Assembly: GCA_920105625.2 (NCBI GenBank)
Contig: OV050030.1
Span: 30,126,516-30,190,515, forward strand
DNA from: Clusia tigrina
Taxonomy: Eukaryota > Arthropoda > Insecta > Diptera > Clusiidae
Length of the DNA stretch: 64,000 nucleotides
Reading direction: 5' to 3'
Made by a program: the position numbers and the translations under genes
In this document: positions 1-12,030 of the stretch, piece by piece
Position numbering within the stretch: the first letter of the stretch is position 1
Layout of the letters: each line of letters begins with the position of its first letter
Notes under the pieces: model-generated
The model's database searches: none
Told to the model about the DNA's origin: nothing
The model's input: only the letters and a program-made list of their open reading frames with translations

Positions 1-766
1 CTGAACAATGTTAAAGTTAACTTTGCCACTGCCAAAACGATTCAGTACAGACGCATATTCATAGTAAAATTAATTTGAAATTTGTAGGAATTTCATTTCA
101 CACAAAAATTTGTGAGAATTCTAAAAAATTATAAATTTTTCAAAATATTTTGTTTCGCACAAACATTTAATGCAATTGACAATATATTTTTTAAAAATAA
201 CTTTCTTTAAAATATTAGTAGTAGATTTCAGATACGAGTACATACATACATATGTAGGTAGGCATGTATATTTATATAAATAATTATGGGAATATTTTTA
301 AAATTTACATTGTAAATTTGTAAAGAAAGAAAAAATTTGTGTATAAAATTAATAAATAAATTTAAAAATAATTTATTTAATTTATTTCTTTATCTCAAAA
401 AAAGTCACCATCGAATTGCACAGCAAAACTTCGTGGCTGCACATCAGAAGACTAAAAGTGATCTTTTGCGGAATGTAGGCAGAATTGTAGGAATTTTAGT
501 TAATTCAGAATTGCACCAGCAAATAATTTGGTTCTCTAATATACTCCAAAATCAACGAAGATGGAATTTGTGCGTTTAGCTGAATGGTTTCAGCTTTGGC
601 CTGTAGTTTTCGTGGCTTAGGGTTCGAGCCCAGCAAAAGGTTGTGTTTTATCCAATTTTTTAAAAAAATCAACAATCATTTTTATGAATAGTAATAAAAG
701 TATTTTACTATTTTCCATAAATTAACCAGTATTATATCATTTTACTGGACCAAAACTAGAACAGAA
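1..766. other. Left segment of unit U1, AT-rich, non-coding
   Basis: Very AT-rich sequence with tacatacatatg-type microsatellite. No coding region is supported; the short open frame at 337-579 has no recognisable similarity and is probably chance. From 674 to 766 it matches 26759-26845 in U3, which places the U3 equivalent on the far side of the Helitron. The segment ends at the (ttta)n tail of the I-like element. Confidence 0.7.
571..640 (+). other. tRNA-like module with pol III A and B boxes (U1)
   Basis: tagctgaatgg at 577-587 fits the A-box consensus TRGCNNARYGG at every position. ggttcgagccc at 621-631 fits the B box GGTTCGANTCC except for one base. The 33-bp gap between boxes is tRNA-like. 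No clean cloverleaf can be folded, so this is more likely the head of a tRNA-derived SINE or a tRNA relic than a working tRNA gene. Related copies lie at 7402, 15808, 47461 and, inverted, near 62494. Confidence 0.55.
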
Positions 767-3700
767 TTTATTTATTTATTTATTTATTCATACTTGTGTT
801 AATATCAAAATTTTAATACAATAATACTTACAGCTATGACATCTATGGTCTTAAGCTAGTTAATTTTATATATAGGTTAGATTTCTTTATAGGTGTTAGA
901 GTACTTAAGGTAATTTATCAGCATCTTTAAGTCTTTATCGGTAGGGTTGTTAAGTAGGGTTGTTGGTTTGATGTTTGGAAGTGATTTTCTGTAGATGTTA
1001 AAGTATGTACAATTGACTAATACGAGTATGTGTTCGACGTTCATGTTGGGTAGGTTGCAGAATTTGCATATGTTGTTTGTTTTATTGATAATGTATTCAT
1101 TGGTCAGTTTTGTGTGTCCAAGTCGGAGTCGTACGAGTTTTATTGATTCTTGTCTGTTTATGTTGGTGTTGCTAACGGTTTTAAAATGTTCATAGATAGG
1201 TATTTTTGATTTATTAATTTTTTTGTACCAGTCACTAGTAGTTTGGAATAGGTCTTTGTCTTTTTCCGGTGAATGGTTTTTATGAAGTTTAGGATGTCTG
1301 ATGATAAGATATTTTGTGTAGTCGTTAGTGGGGCACATGTGGCATTTTTGCCAATTTCGCCGCTAATTCGTTGCCTTTTATATTGACATGTCCGGGAATC
1401 CAAATGAGCCTGATTGTGGATTTATGTCTGATTAATATGTTTTTTATATCGTCTATGTAATGGTTGCTGTTTACTGGGTTGGTAATTGCGTCTAAGACTG
1501 AGAGAGAATCTGAGCAGATCGCGATTTTCCTCCTTTTTGTGTTGCGTATTTGGTCGCTTCGTGCATGGCTATTAGCTCAGCTCCAAACCTTGTGCTGTAA
1601 TGTGGTAGGTGTGCTGCTTGAATGGTTTTGTTTTCTTCCACGATTCTATAGCCTGTAAGGCCGTTTTGTTTTGAACCATCAGTGTATATAAACTTAAAGG
1701 AGTGTAGTTCTTCTTTTAATTTAAGAAAGTTCTGTATATAGATTTCATTTGGTGTATTATTTTTTTTATGTTGTCGTAGGTCGGTGTTGACTGAGTTATG
1801 AGGAAGTTGCCAGCTATTGGTACTTCAATGTTTTGGGCGGTCTTAATCACTTTATTTATTGTGGATGGTTTTTGTTGGAGTTTTTTAGATTTAAGGATTT
1901 GGGCACATAGGGTTGGGAGTGGGGAGCGGTCGTTGATTATAACTGATTTAATAAGCTTAGAGGTGATTAGGTCCCGGGCAAAGGATATTGGTGTAATTTT
2001 AGCTTCATACAGGAGGTTGGGAACAGGGGTTGTTCTGAATGCACCTAGTGCAATCTTCGTAGCGGAATTTATGGTAGTGTTTAATTTATTTATGGTTGAT
2101 TTTGGTGCATGCCCAAATAAGTATAGACCATAGTTAATTTTAGATAAGAGGAGGGATTTTGTTATTGAAATTAGTGATGCTGTATTGCAGTTGAATTTTT
2201 AGCTTGAAAGGCATTTGATTATATTGAGCGGTTTGATTAATGAGTCTATTAATTGATTAATATGTGTTTCCCATCGATATCTTTTCTTCAGTGTAATCCC
2301 AAGTATCTTTAAATTGTCAACTTTGATTATATTTATGTGGTTGCATGTGATGTTTGAGGAGCAATTGTATTTTCTACAGATGTGAATTTGCATGCATTTT
2401 TGTAGCGATAATGCAGCTCCTGAATGTGTGCACCAATCCGAAATTTTGTTGTAGATGGGATCGAAATTGTAGGGGGTGTTTTTGTTTCTATTTAGTTTTT
2501 GAATTATTAAGTAGTCATCAGCGAATGCGATAAAATTAATTGCTTTGTTGAGTGATAAGGTGTTGCTTAGCTTGTTATAGGCTATCAGAAATAGGATTAC
2601 GGAGAGGGGGAACCTTGTGGAATGTCATTTTGGAGAGAAAAGCTTTGAGAAATTTGGGATTCGATTTTTACTTTGATGTTCCTATTTGTCATATAGTTTT
2701 TTATATAATTATAAATGTTGGGGCCGATTTTCCACATGTTAAGTTGATCTAAAATAGCGTGTACTCCAATTTTATCAAATGCTTTAGCAAAATCCAGTGA
2801 GATGAGGGATATGTGTTTTTTGTAAGAGAGGGAATGGGTGATCTGATGATCAAGGTAAACCAGAAAATCAGACATTGATTTCCCTTTTTTGAATCCTAAT
2901 TGATGGCTATTGAGAAGTTTCTTATTTGATACAAACCACCAAACCCTGTTGGCAATGATTTTATCTAGTACTTTGGAGCAGCAAGGGTTAAGTGAGATTG
3001 GACGATATGATGTTAACATGGTTTTGTCTGAGTTAGGTTTAGGTATAGGGATAATGAGACTATTTTTATACATTTGAGGGATAAAACCAGCAAATATTTT
3101 ATTATACGAGTATAAGTCAGTAAGTCGACTTTTTACTGCAAAGGGTAGGTGATTAATCATTGGGTAGGATATTCGATCTATTCCGGGAGTTTTGCTTTTA
3201 GTTGGTTTATTGCCATGTTTAGTTCGATTGGATTGATTTTATCGTCAATAATTAAGGCTGATTTGCTCGGACTAGGTAACCTACTTCTGGATAGGGAGTT
3301 TTGTTTGTTTAAGAGGAAGGTAGGAGAGAATGAATTATCGTGTGCTTCTTTGGACCATGTTTCTGCAAGTATATTTGCTATTATGGATTTATTTGTGATC
3401 GAATTTTGGTTAGATTGGGGTAAGCTAATTGAATGGATTGGGGTGTAGGTTTTAAGCCCACAGAATGTGCGAATTGTTGACCAAATTTTTCCTGAAGGTG
3501 TTAAAGGATTGATGTTGGAGGTGAAGTTAAGTATTGAGGTTGATTTAGATAATTTTATTTCGCGCTTAAGTATCGCGTTTCCTTTCTTGAATTTTATGAT
3601 ATTATCTAGAGATATGTTTCTGGTTAGGATATTTTGAATTTTTTTTCTTTCCTTTTTTAAGTCTTCTAATTTATTGTTCCACCAGGAGACTGTTGTTCTT

Positions 3701-4851
3701 CGCTTAGGTCTAGATTGAGGAATGGATTCGTTAGCGCTTTGAATTATTATTTTTTGAATATTTGCAGTTTCTTTGTTTATGTTTATGCTAACAGCTCTTT
3801 TTTCAGATAAGTGATTAGCTAGTATGCTGAATTTGTCCCAATTTGCTTTGCCTAAATTGAATCTAGGTCTACTTGTAGTTGGAATTGTTGTGAGATTGGG
3901 GAAGAGGGATATGAGGATAGGAAAGTGATCACTACCGAATATATCGGGTTCTATTTGCCAGTTGGTTTCTATTGCTAGGATAGGAGATGCAAGTGAAAGA
4001 TCAATATGAGTTAGAGTATTATGCGTTGTGAAGTGGGTTGGGGTGCCATTGTTTAGGAGAGTCAGTGCCGATTGTGTGATAAATTGATCAATTTTTTTGC
4101 CTCTAGCATTGTTGTAATTGGAACCCCAACTGGAATGCCAGCTTTAAAGTCACCTGTGATCAAGTGTGGTGATTGTGAGTTGTTAAAAAGATCGTGAAGT
4201 TCTTTGACTTTGAAAGATTTTGTGGGTGGTAGGTATATTAACCCAAGTAGGAATTATTGTTTTGAAAAAATAAAAATATTTACTTTGTCACAATTGTTTG
4301 AAGGAAAGTTGGTTGTATTGAATTATGTATGAGCGCCACCAAATGAATTTTGTGGGTGTAGAGATGTGTATAATTGGTAGTTAATGGGAGTAGGTATTAT
4401 TTTGTCGTCTTTTAGGTGTGTTTCTTGTAGGGTAATGATTTGTGGTTTATGTTTTTTTAATAATATTTCTAGTTCATTATAATTGTTTTTGTAGCCTTTG
4501 ATATTCCATTGAATAATTTTTAAAGATGCTGTCATTACTGCCAGATTTACAGAGGCTTTGCAGATTTTTATACATATATGTTTTTGTTATATATGTATTT
4601 AGTGGATTAGTGTATTATTTGTTTTTTGGCTTAAGATGTAAAGAATTAAATGTATTTATAAATATAGATAGAATAAGAACTCATCTGAAGAGTCGGAGAA
4701 CATATTATTTGCTTCTGTTATAATTCTATGAGTTGAGAAATTAAATGTTGTAGTTGTTGGAACTGGGTTGATTTTTTCTGGTGAGCTCGGTATTGTTTTT
4801 GTTGTATTATTATTGTTGTTAATTGCATTTTTTTTTGTTTCTATTTTCCAG
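767..4851 (-). mobile_element. 5'-truncated I-like non-LTR retrotransposon (U1 copy)
   Basis: A minus-strand element with a 3' tail of (TAAA)n repeats (plus-strand tttatttatt from 767). From its 5' side it carries a short remnant of ORF1 (about 4851-4645), then the ORF2 endonuclease, reverse transcriptase, RNase H and a C-terminal Cys/His motif. That domain order is typical of the I clade. Most of ORF1 is missing, as expected from 5' truncation during target-primed reverse transcription. The 5' end abuts a mariner fragment directly and no convincing target duplication is visible, so the insertion seems to have come with a deletion. Confidence 0.88.
877..4535 (-). pseudogene. I-like ORF2 (endonuclease, RT, RNase H), broken
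   Basis: Polyprotein for retrotransposition, now split by lesions. The N-terminus at 4535-4323 starts MTASLKIIQWNIKGYKNNY and has the apurinic-type endonuclease motif LQETH. The reverse transcriptase lies at 3160-2200, with the fingers motif SYRPISL, the LDFAKAFD motif and, after a one-base loss in a C-run near 2608, the catalytic FADD (about 2513-2530). RNase H lies around 1700-1330, including the WIPGHVNIKGNELA stretch. A Cys-x2-Cys-x8-His motif follows near 1070. In U1 a short indel near 1367 breaks the RNase H frame and six extra bases near 1020 widen the Cys/His motif. Several further stops occur between 3160 and 4323. Not functional. Confidence 0.88.
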
Positions 4852-5211
4852 AACGAGGCAAATCATCAATCATATTACGGCCCACTTTAAACTATTTGTA
4901 CCACTCGTAGGTATGATTGTTGAGTCCGAATAGGCTACCGTTAATATTTTCAACGCTACCGCACATGATATTTTGTTAGAAACACGAAATTTCCGACATA
5001 CCGAGTCCACTTGCTCTACTAAATTCGACATAGCGAAATTCTCAGAATACAACAAACAATGAATTGCCTACAAAGTTATTCCGCTCACACTATCTGACAG
5101 ATTGCGCTCAAAATTGGCATGTACAGAACTGACAGATATACTAAAATATTGACAATATCTCAAGCGCGGTTCGGTTTATTCACAAATTCCGGATACTTTT
5201 TGAACATAGGA
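4852..5211 (-). mobile_element. Mariner (MLE) 5' remnant, U1
   Basis: Matches the right end of the full mariner relic at 43800-45231. The outer end carries the terminal inverted repeat core ccggatactttttgaac (5189-5205) followed by a TA dinucleotide. Read on the minus strand it includes the start of the transposase helix-turn-helix region, with TYEWYK. The inner end is cut off exactly where the I-like element begins. Confidence 0.82.
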
Positions 5212-6825
5212 TAGATTTCACTGCACTACGGAAGCAGAACAACAAAATAATTCGAAAACTTATGAGTACACTTTGCTAATAAGGGCATCTTGCTAAGGCA
5301 ATCCCAATTAATTCATTAATAACATTATCTCTGCACTACCCTAAGGTATAGGGAAAACTGGTGGTTGATACAAGAAGATGAAAAACTCCCCACACCGTGT
5401 TCTCGTGAAGATTGCACTGAATTGATGTTTTAAACAAACTCTCTTTAAAGAAAGTTTATTTTCTATCAACTAAAGAACTACGAACTCAACATGAGATCAA
5501 ATAAGAATTGAATAATATAATTGTGTATATAATTTATACTAATTTATAACTGTGTATTTAACAATAGAAATTAAGAACTTGGATGGTGAATGTAGAAATT
5601 AAAAACAATCTTTATTTATATGAATCTATCTTAAGACTATCTTATAAGATAAACTTGGCAGAGGAGTTTGAGTTTTTGAATTATGAGTTGTTCAGCATTA
5701 TGGAAATAGAAGCTGCATTGAGATGGGTTAACAGTCAATGCGATGGAAAGGAATGAGAGAATGTGACTGAGTTGAAGTTACTGATAAGAATTGTGGGTGG
5801 TCCTGTTATATGATAGGTTGTAATGTGCTCTATATAATGTGAATGAGGTAAACAGCTAATTATACGGATAATTAGGGTGTCTAGAAGTTATACATTCTAT
5901 GACTATATGAGCTTTCAAATGGTATAGAAATTTGATACAAAGACCTTTCAAAGAATCGCATGAATTAAAATGGTTCAACTCTTCCAAACCAAGGTTGATG
6001 AAAGCTTGACTTATATTATTTTAATAAGTTTCCACTTCCATCTAGCTACATCACCTAAGTTTAGGTGCCGAAAAGGGAAAAACACAATTTCAGTTGCGGG
6101 ATTAAGTGAGTCATTTACTTCCTATTTTCAAAAGTTGTTAAAAAATAATTTTTCTGAAGTACAAATTGTAAGATAAAGTGCCATTTAAGTGAACAATTCT
6201 CATTTATTTTTAAACAGAACAAAATAAATACACAGCAGCGTTAATTAAACAATAGTGGAATGAACAGAACAATAGGCCAACTAATTTGCTCTTATTTCCG
6301 TCACTACAAATTCTCAAGCTTAGTCAATTGTACAGGGTCAGTTAATGAAAAAACAGTTGTAAGAAGCGAGTACACTGATTTTGGCATTTTTACTCTAATG
6401 CCATTTTGAGTACTGTCCATTCAAACCATTTTCCAGAGTTATACACACAAAGGATTGAAATACTTCGGATTCGTTTAGTAAACTCAATTGCACTGAGCTA
6501 TAGAATTGGACTTGGTCGTTCAGCCAAAGAGTATTTACGTATAGAGTTTCCGTCGCTCTCTTTGGCAAAAGAGAGGAATCGAATTGTATGGAAATTGCCT
6601 TGGAACCTCTAACAGATGTTAAACATAACATTATTCTGCTATCAACGATTCATTCATAGTAAATTGTATATGAGTTTAGGAAGGAATGGTATTTATTGTC
6701 ATAGTAGGAAAATTAAGAAATCCAGATTTAATTGTCTTATTATCTATTAATTAATAGTATATTGCTAACATAAAAATTATAACAATTTCAATTAATAAGA
6801 CAATAATATCAAATCTAAACAGTCG
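5212..6825. other. Tail segment of unit U1, AT-rich, no recognised gene
   Basis: Present in all four units with small differences. Short open frames (5970-6176 plus; 6395-6631 minus) recur in every copy, but their conservation is explained by recent duplication and they match no family I know. A repeat-rich hairpin closes the segment (6724-6816). Confidence 0.6.
6724..6816. repeat. Imperfect inverted repeat at unit boundary
   Basis: The left arm, agatttaattgtcttattat (6724-6743), is repeated in inverse form in 6791-6816. A perfect small palindrome, tattaattaata, lies between. The pair sits ten bases before the start of the next unit and recurs, somewhat altered, at the end of U2 (about 13568-13660) and U3 (about 46784-46876). 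Confidence 0.6.
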
Positions 6826-7395
6826 CTGAACAATGTTAAAGTTAACTTTGCCACTGCCAAAACGATTCAGTACAGACGCATATTCATAGTAAAATTAATT
6901 TGAAATTTGTAGGAATTTCATTTCACACAAAAATTTGTGAGAATTCTAAAAAATTATAAATTTTTCAAAATATTTTGTTTCGCACAAACATTTAATGCAA
7001 TTGACAATATATTTTTTAAAAATAACTTTCTTTAAAATATTAGTAGTAGATTTCAGATACGAGTACATACATACATATGTAGGTAGGCATGTATATTTAT
7101 ATAAATAATTATGGGAATATTTTTAAAATTTACATTGTAAATTTGTAAAGAAAGAAAAAATTGGTGTATAAAATTAATAAATAAATTTAAAAATAATTTA
7201 TTTAATTTATTTCTTTATCTCAAAAAAAGTCACCATCGAATTGCACAGCAAAACTTCGTGGCTGCACATCAGAAGACTAAAAGTGATCTTTTGCGGAATG
7301 TAGGCAGAATTGTAGGAATTTTAGTTAATTCAGAATTGCACCAGCAAATACTTTGGTTCTCTAATATACTCCAAAATCAACGAAGATGGAATTTG

Positions 7396-7465
7396 TGCGT
7401 TTAGCTGAATGGTTTCAGCTTTGGCCTGTAGTTTTCGTGGCTTAGGGTTCGAGCCCAGCAAAAGG
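7396..7465 (+). other. tRNA-like A/B-box module (U2)
   Basis: A box tagctgaatgg at 7402-7412 and B box ggttcgagccc at 7446-7456, with the same spacing as in U1. Likely a tRNA-derived SINE head or relic. Confidence 0.55.
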
Positions 7466-7591
7466 CTGTGTTTTATCCAATTTTTTAAAAAAATCAACAA
7501 TCATTTTTATGAATAGTAATAAAAGTATTTTACTATTTTCCATAAATTAACCAGTATTATATCATTTTACTGGACCAAAACTAGAACAGAA

Positions 7592-10500
7592 TTTATTTAT
7601 TTATTTATTTATTCATACTTGTGTTAATATCAAAATTTTAATACAATAATACTTACAGCTATGACATCTATGGTCTTAAGCTAGTTAATTTTATATATAG
7701 GTTAGATTTCTTTATAGGTGTTAGAGTACTTAAGGTAATTTATCAGCATCTTTAAGTCTTTATCGGTAGGGTTGTTAAGTAGGGTTGTTGGTTTGATGTT
7801 TGGAAGTGATTTTCTGTAGATGTTAAAGTATGTACAATTGACTAATACGAGTATGTGTTCGACGTTCATGTTGGGTAGGTTGCAGAATTTGCATATGTTG
7901 TTTGTTTTATTGATAATGTATTCATTGGTCAGTTTTGTGTGTCCAAGTCGGAGTCGTACGAGTTTTATTGATTCTTGTCTGTTTATGTTGGTGTTGCTAA
8001 CGGTTTTAAAATGTTCATAGATAGGTATTTTTGATTTATTAATTTTTTTGTACCAGTCACTAGTAGTTTGGAATAGGTCTTTGTCTTTTTCCGGTGAATG
8101 GTTTTTATGAAGTTTAGGATGTCTGATGATAAGATATTTTGTGTAGTCGTTAGTGGGGCACATGTGGCATTTTTGCCAATTTTGTCCGCTAATTCGTTGC
8201 CTTTTATATTGACATGTCCGGGAATCCAAATGAGCCTGATTGTGGATTTATGTCTGATTAATATGTTTTTTATATCGTCTATGTAATGGTTGCTGTTTAC
8301 TGGGTTGGTAATTGCGTCTAAGACTGAGAGAGAATCTGAGCAGATCGCGATTTTCCTCCTTTTTGTGTTGCGTATTTGGTCGCTTCGTGCATGGCTATTA
8401 GCTCAGCTCCAAACCTTGTGCTGTAATGTGGTAGGTGTGCTGCTTGAATGGTTTTGTTTTCTTCCACGATTCTATAGCCTGTAAGGCCGTTTTGTTTTGA
8501 ACCATCAGTGTATATAAACTTAAAGGAGTGTAGTTCTTCTTTTAATTTAAGAAAGTTCTGTATATAGATTTCATTTGGTGTATTATTTTTTTTATGTTGT
8601 CGTAGGTCGGTGTTGACTGAGTTATGAGGAAGTTGCCAGCTATTGGTACTTCAATGCTTTGGGCGGTCTTAATCACTTTATTTATTGTGGATGGTTTTTG
8701 TTGGAGTTTTTTAGATTTAAGGATTTGGGCACATAGGGTTGGGAGTGGGGAGCGGTCGTTGATTATAACTGATTTAATAAGCTTAGAGGTGATTAGGTCC
8801 CGGGCAAAGGATATTGGTGTAATTTTAGCTTCATACAGGAGGTTGGGAACAGGGGTTGTTCTGAATGCACCTAGTGCAATCTTCGTAGCGGAATTTATGG
8901 TAGTGTTTAATTTATTTATGGTTGATTTTGGTGCATGCCCAAATAAGTATAGACCATAGTTAATTTTAGATAAGAGGAGGGATTTTGTTATTGAAATTAG
9001 TGATGCTGTATTGCAGTTGAATTTTTAGCTTGAAAGGCATTTGATTATATTGAGCGGTTTGATTAATGAGTCTATTAATTGATTAATATGTGTTTCCCAT
9101 CGATATCTTTTCTTCAGTGTAATCCCAAGTATCTTTAAATTGTCAACTTTGATTATATTTATGTGGTTGCATGTGATGTTTGAGGAGCAATTGTATTTTC
9201 TACAGATGTGAATTTGCATGCATTTTTGTAGCGATAATGCAGCTCCTGAATGTGTGCACCAATCCGAAATTTTGTTGTAGATGGGATCGAAATTGTAGGG
9301 GGTGTTTTTGTTTCTATTTAGTTTTTGAATTATTAAGTAGTCATCAGCGAATGCGATAAAATTAATTGCTTTGTTGAGTGATAAGGTGTTGCTTAGCTTG
9401 TTATAGGCTATCAGAAATAGGATTACGGAGAGGGGGAACCTTGTGGAATGTCATTTTGGAGAGAAAAGCTTTGAGAAATTTGGGATTCGATTTTTACTTT
9501 GATGTTCCTATTTGTCATATAGTTTTTTATATAATTATAAATGTTGGGGCCGATTTTCCACATGTTAAGTTGATCTAAAATAGCGTGTACTCCAATTTTA
9601 TCAAATGCTTTAGCAAAATCCAGTGAGATGAGGGATATGTGTTTTTTGTAAGAGAGGGAATGGGTGATCTGATGATCAAGGTAAACCAGAAAATCAGACA
9701 TTGATTTCCCTTTTTTGAATCCTAATTGATGGCTATTGAGAAGTTTCTTATTTGATACAAACCACCAAACCCTGTTGGCAATGATTTTATCTAGTACTTT
9801 GGAGCAGCAAGGGTTAAGTGAGATTGGACGATATGATGTTAACATGGTTTTGTCTGAGTTAGGTTTAGGTATAGGGATAATGAGACTATTTTTATACATT
9901 TGAGGGATAAAACCAGCAAATATTTTATTATACGAGTATAAGTCAGTAAGTCGACTTTTTACTGCAAAGGGTAGGTGATTAATCATTGGGTAGGATATTC
10001 GATCTATTCCGGGAGTTTTGCTTTTAGTTGGTTTATTGCCATGTTTAGTTCGATTGGATTGATTTTATTGCCAATAATTAAGGCTGATTTGCTCGGACTA
10101 GGTAACCAACTTCTGGATAGGGAGTCTTGTTTGTTTAGAAGGAAGGTAGGCGAGAATGAATTATCGTGTGCTTCTTTGGACCATGTTTCTGCAAGTGTAT
10201 TTGCTATTATGGATTTATTTGTGATCGAATTTTGGTTAGATTGGGGTAAGCTAATTGAATGGATTGGGGTGTAGGTTTTAAGCCCACAGAATGTGCGAAT
10301 TGTTGACCAAATTTTTCCTGAAGGTGTTAAAGGATTGATGTTGGAGGTGAAGTTAAGTATTGAGGTTGATTTAGATAATTTTATTTCGCGCTTAAGTATC
10401 GCGTTTCCTTTCTTGAATTTTATGATATTATCTAGAGATATGTTTCTGGTTAGGATATTTTGAATTTTTTTTCTTTCCTTTTTTAAGTCTTCTAATTTAT

Positions 10501-11678
10501 TGTTCCCCCAGGAGACTGTTGTTCTTCGCTTAGGTCTAGATTGAGGAATGGATTCGTTAGCGCTTTGAATTATTATTTTTTGAATATTTGCAGTTTCTTT
10601 GTTTATGTTTATATTAACAGCTCTTTTTTCAGATAAGTGATTAGCTAGTATGCTGAATTTGTCCCAATTTGCTTTGCCTAAATTGAATCTAGGTCTACTT
10701 GTAGTTGGAATTGTTGTGAGATTGGGGAAGAGGGATATGAGGATAGGAAAGTGATCACTACCGAATATATCGGGTTCTATTTGCCAGTTGGTTTCTATTG
10801 CTAGGATAGGAGATGCAAGTGAAAGATCAATATGAGTTAGAGTATTATGCGTTGTGAAGTGGGTTGGGGTGCCATTGTTTAGGAGAGTCAGTGCCGATTG
10901 TGTGATAAATTGATCAATTTTTTTGCCTCTAGCATTGTTGTAATTGGAACCCCAACTGGAATGCCAGCTTTAAAGTCACCTGTGATCAAGTGTGGTGATT
11001 GTGAGTTGTTAAAAAGATCGTGAAGTTCTTTGACTTTGAAAGATTTTGTGGGTGGTAGGTATATTAACCCAAGTAGGAATTATTGTTTTGAAAAAATAAA
11101 AATATTTACTTTGTCACAATTGTTTGAAGGAAAGTTGGTTGTATTGAATTATGTATGAGCGCCACCAAATGAATTTTGTGGGTGTAGAGATGTGTATAAT
11201 TGGTAGTTAATGGGAGTAGGTATTATTTTGTCGTCTTTTAGGTGTGTTTCTTGTAGGGTAATGATTTGTGGTTTATGTTTTTTTAATAATATTTCTAGTT
11301 CATTATAATTGTTTTTGTAGCCTTTGATATTCCATTGAATAATTTTTAAAGATGCTGTCATTACTGCCAGATTTACAGAGGCTTTGCAGATTTTTATACA
11401 TATATGTTTTTGTTATATATGTATTTAGTGGATTAGTGTATTATTTGTTTTTTGGCTTAAGATGTAAAGAATTAAATGTATTTATAAATATAGATAGAAT
11501 TAGAACTCATCTGAAGAGCCGGAGAACATATTATTTGCTTCTGTTATAATTCTATGAGTTGAGAAATTAAATGTTGTAGTTGTTGGAACTGGGTTGATTT
11601 TTTCTGGTGAGCTCGGTATTGTTTTTGTTGTATTATTATTGTTGTTAATTGCATTTTTTTTTTGTTTCTATTTTCCAG
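7592..11678 (-). mobile_element. 5'-truncated I-like non-LTR retrotransposon (U2 copy)
   Basis: Same 3' tail, same truncation point inside ORF1 and same junction with the mariner fragment as in U1 and U4. It is therefore a duplicate of one insertion event and not a new insertion. Confidence 0.88.
7702..11361 (-). pseudogene. I-like ORF2, broken (U2 copy)
   Basis: Endonuclease start at 11361-11149, reverse transcriptase at 9986-9423 and beyond, RNase H end plus Cys/His tail at 8229-7702. The last open stretch is 175 residues and joins the end of RNase H to the C-terminal Cys/His region in one frame, so the indel seen near 1367 in U1 is absent here. The shared one-base loss in the C-run next to the PQGSP motif (about 9434) is present. 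The six-base enlargement of the Cys/His motif is shared with U1. Confidence 0.88.
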
Positions 11679-12030
11679 ATCGAGGCAAATCATCAATCAT
11701 ATTACGGCCCACTTTAAACTATTTGTACCACTCGTAGGTATGATTGTTGAGTCCGAATATGCTACCGTTAATATTTTCAACGCTACCGCACATGATATTT
11801 TGTTAGAAACACGAATTTTCCGACACCTTGAGCCTCTTGGCTCAACTACATTCGACATAGCGAAATTCTCAGAATACAACAAACAATGAATTTCCTACAA
11901 AGTTATTCCGATCTGACAGATTGCGCTCAAAATTGGCATGTACAGAACTGACAGATATACTAAAATATTGACAATATCTCAAGCGCGGTTCGGTTTATTC
12001 ACAAATTCCGAATACTTTTTGAACATAGGA
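11679..12030 (-). mobile_element. Mariner remnant, U2
   Basis: Equivalent to 4852-5211, with the terminal repeat end at 12030 followed by TA. It is the most divergent of the four copies around 11817-11850 (plus-strand accttgagcctcttggctca against accgagtccacttgctct in U1). Confidence 0.8.

Larger units (their letters stand above)
1..6825. repeat. Tandem composite repeat unit U1 (6,825 bp)
   Basis: The motif ctgaacaatgttaaagttaa at 1 recurs at 6826, 13670 and 46885, and long stretches after each are nearly identical. U1 consists of an AT-rich left segment (1-766), an I-like retrotransposon on the minus strand (767-4851), a mariner remnant (4852-5211) and a tail (5212-6825). Its frame lesions are shared with the other compact copies, so the whole composite was duplicated as a block. 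An assembly duplication cannot be excluded from sequence alone. Confidence 0.93.

Noticed and set aside
571..640. Functional tRNA gene
   Set aside because: The control boxes fit, but acceptor and T stems do not pair well and no consistent anticodon arm is seen.
1798..2133. Plus-strand open frame of 111 codons inside the I-like element (also in U2 and U4)
   Set aside because: It is antisense to the region between reverse transcriptase and RNase H of a retrotransposon and is best explained as a shadow.
6395..6631. Minus-strand open frame of 78-92 codons repeated in all units (also 13197-13475, 46412-46690, 53266-53544)
   Set aside because: Its recurrence is explained by recent duplication, no known domain is visible, and an overlapping plus-strand frame is equally conserved.
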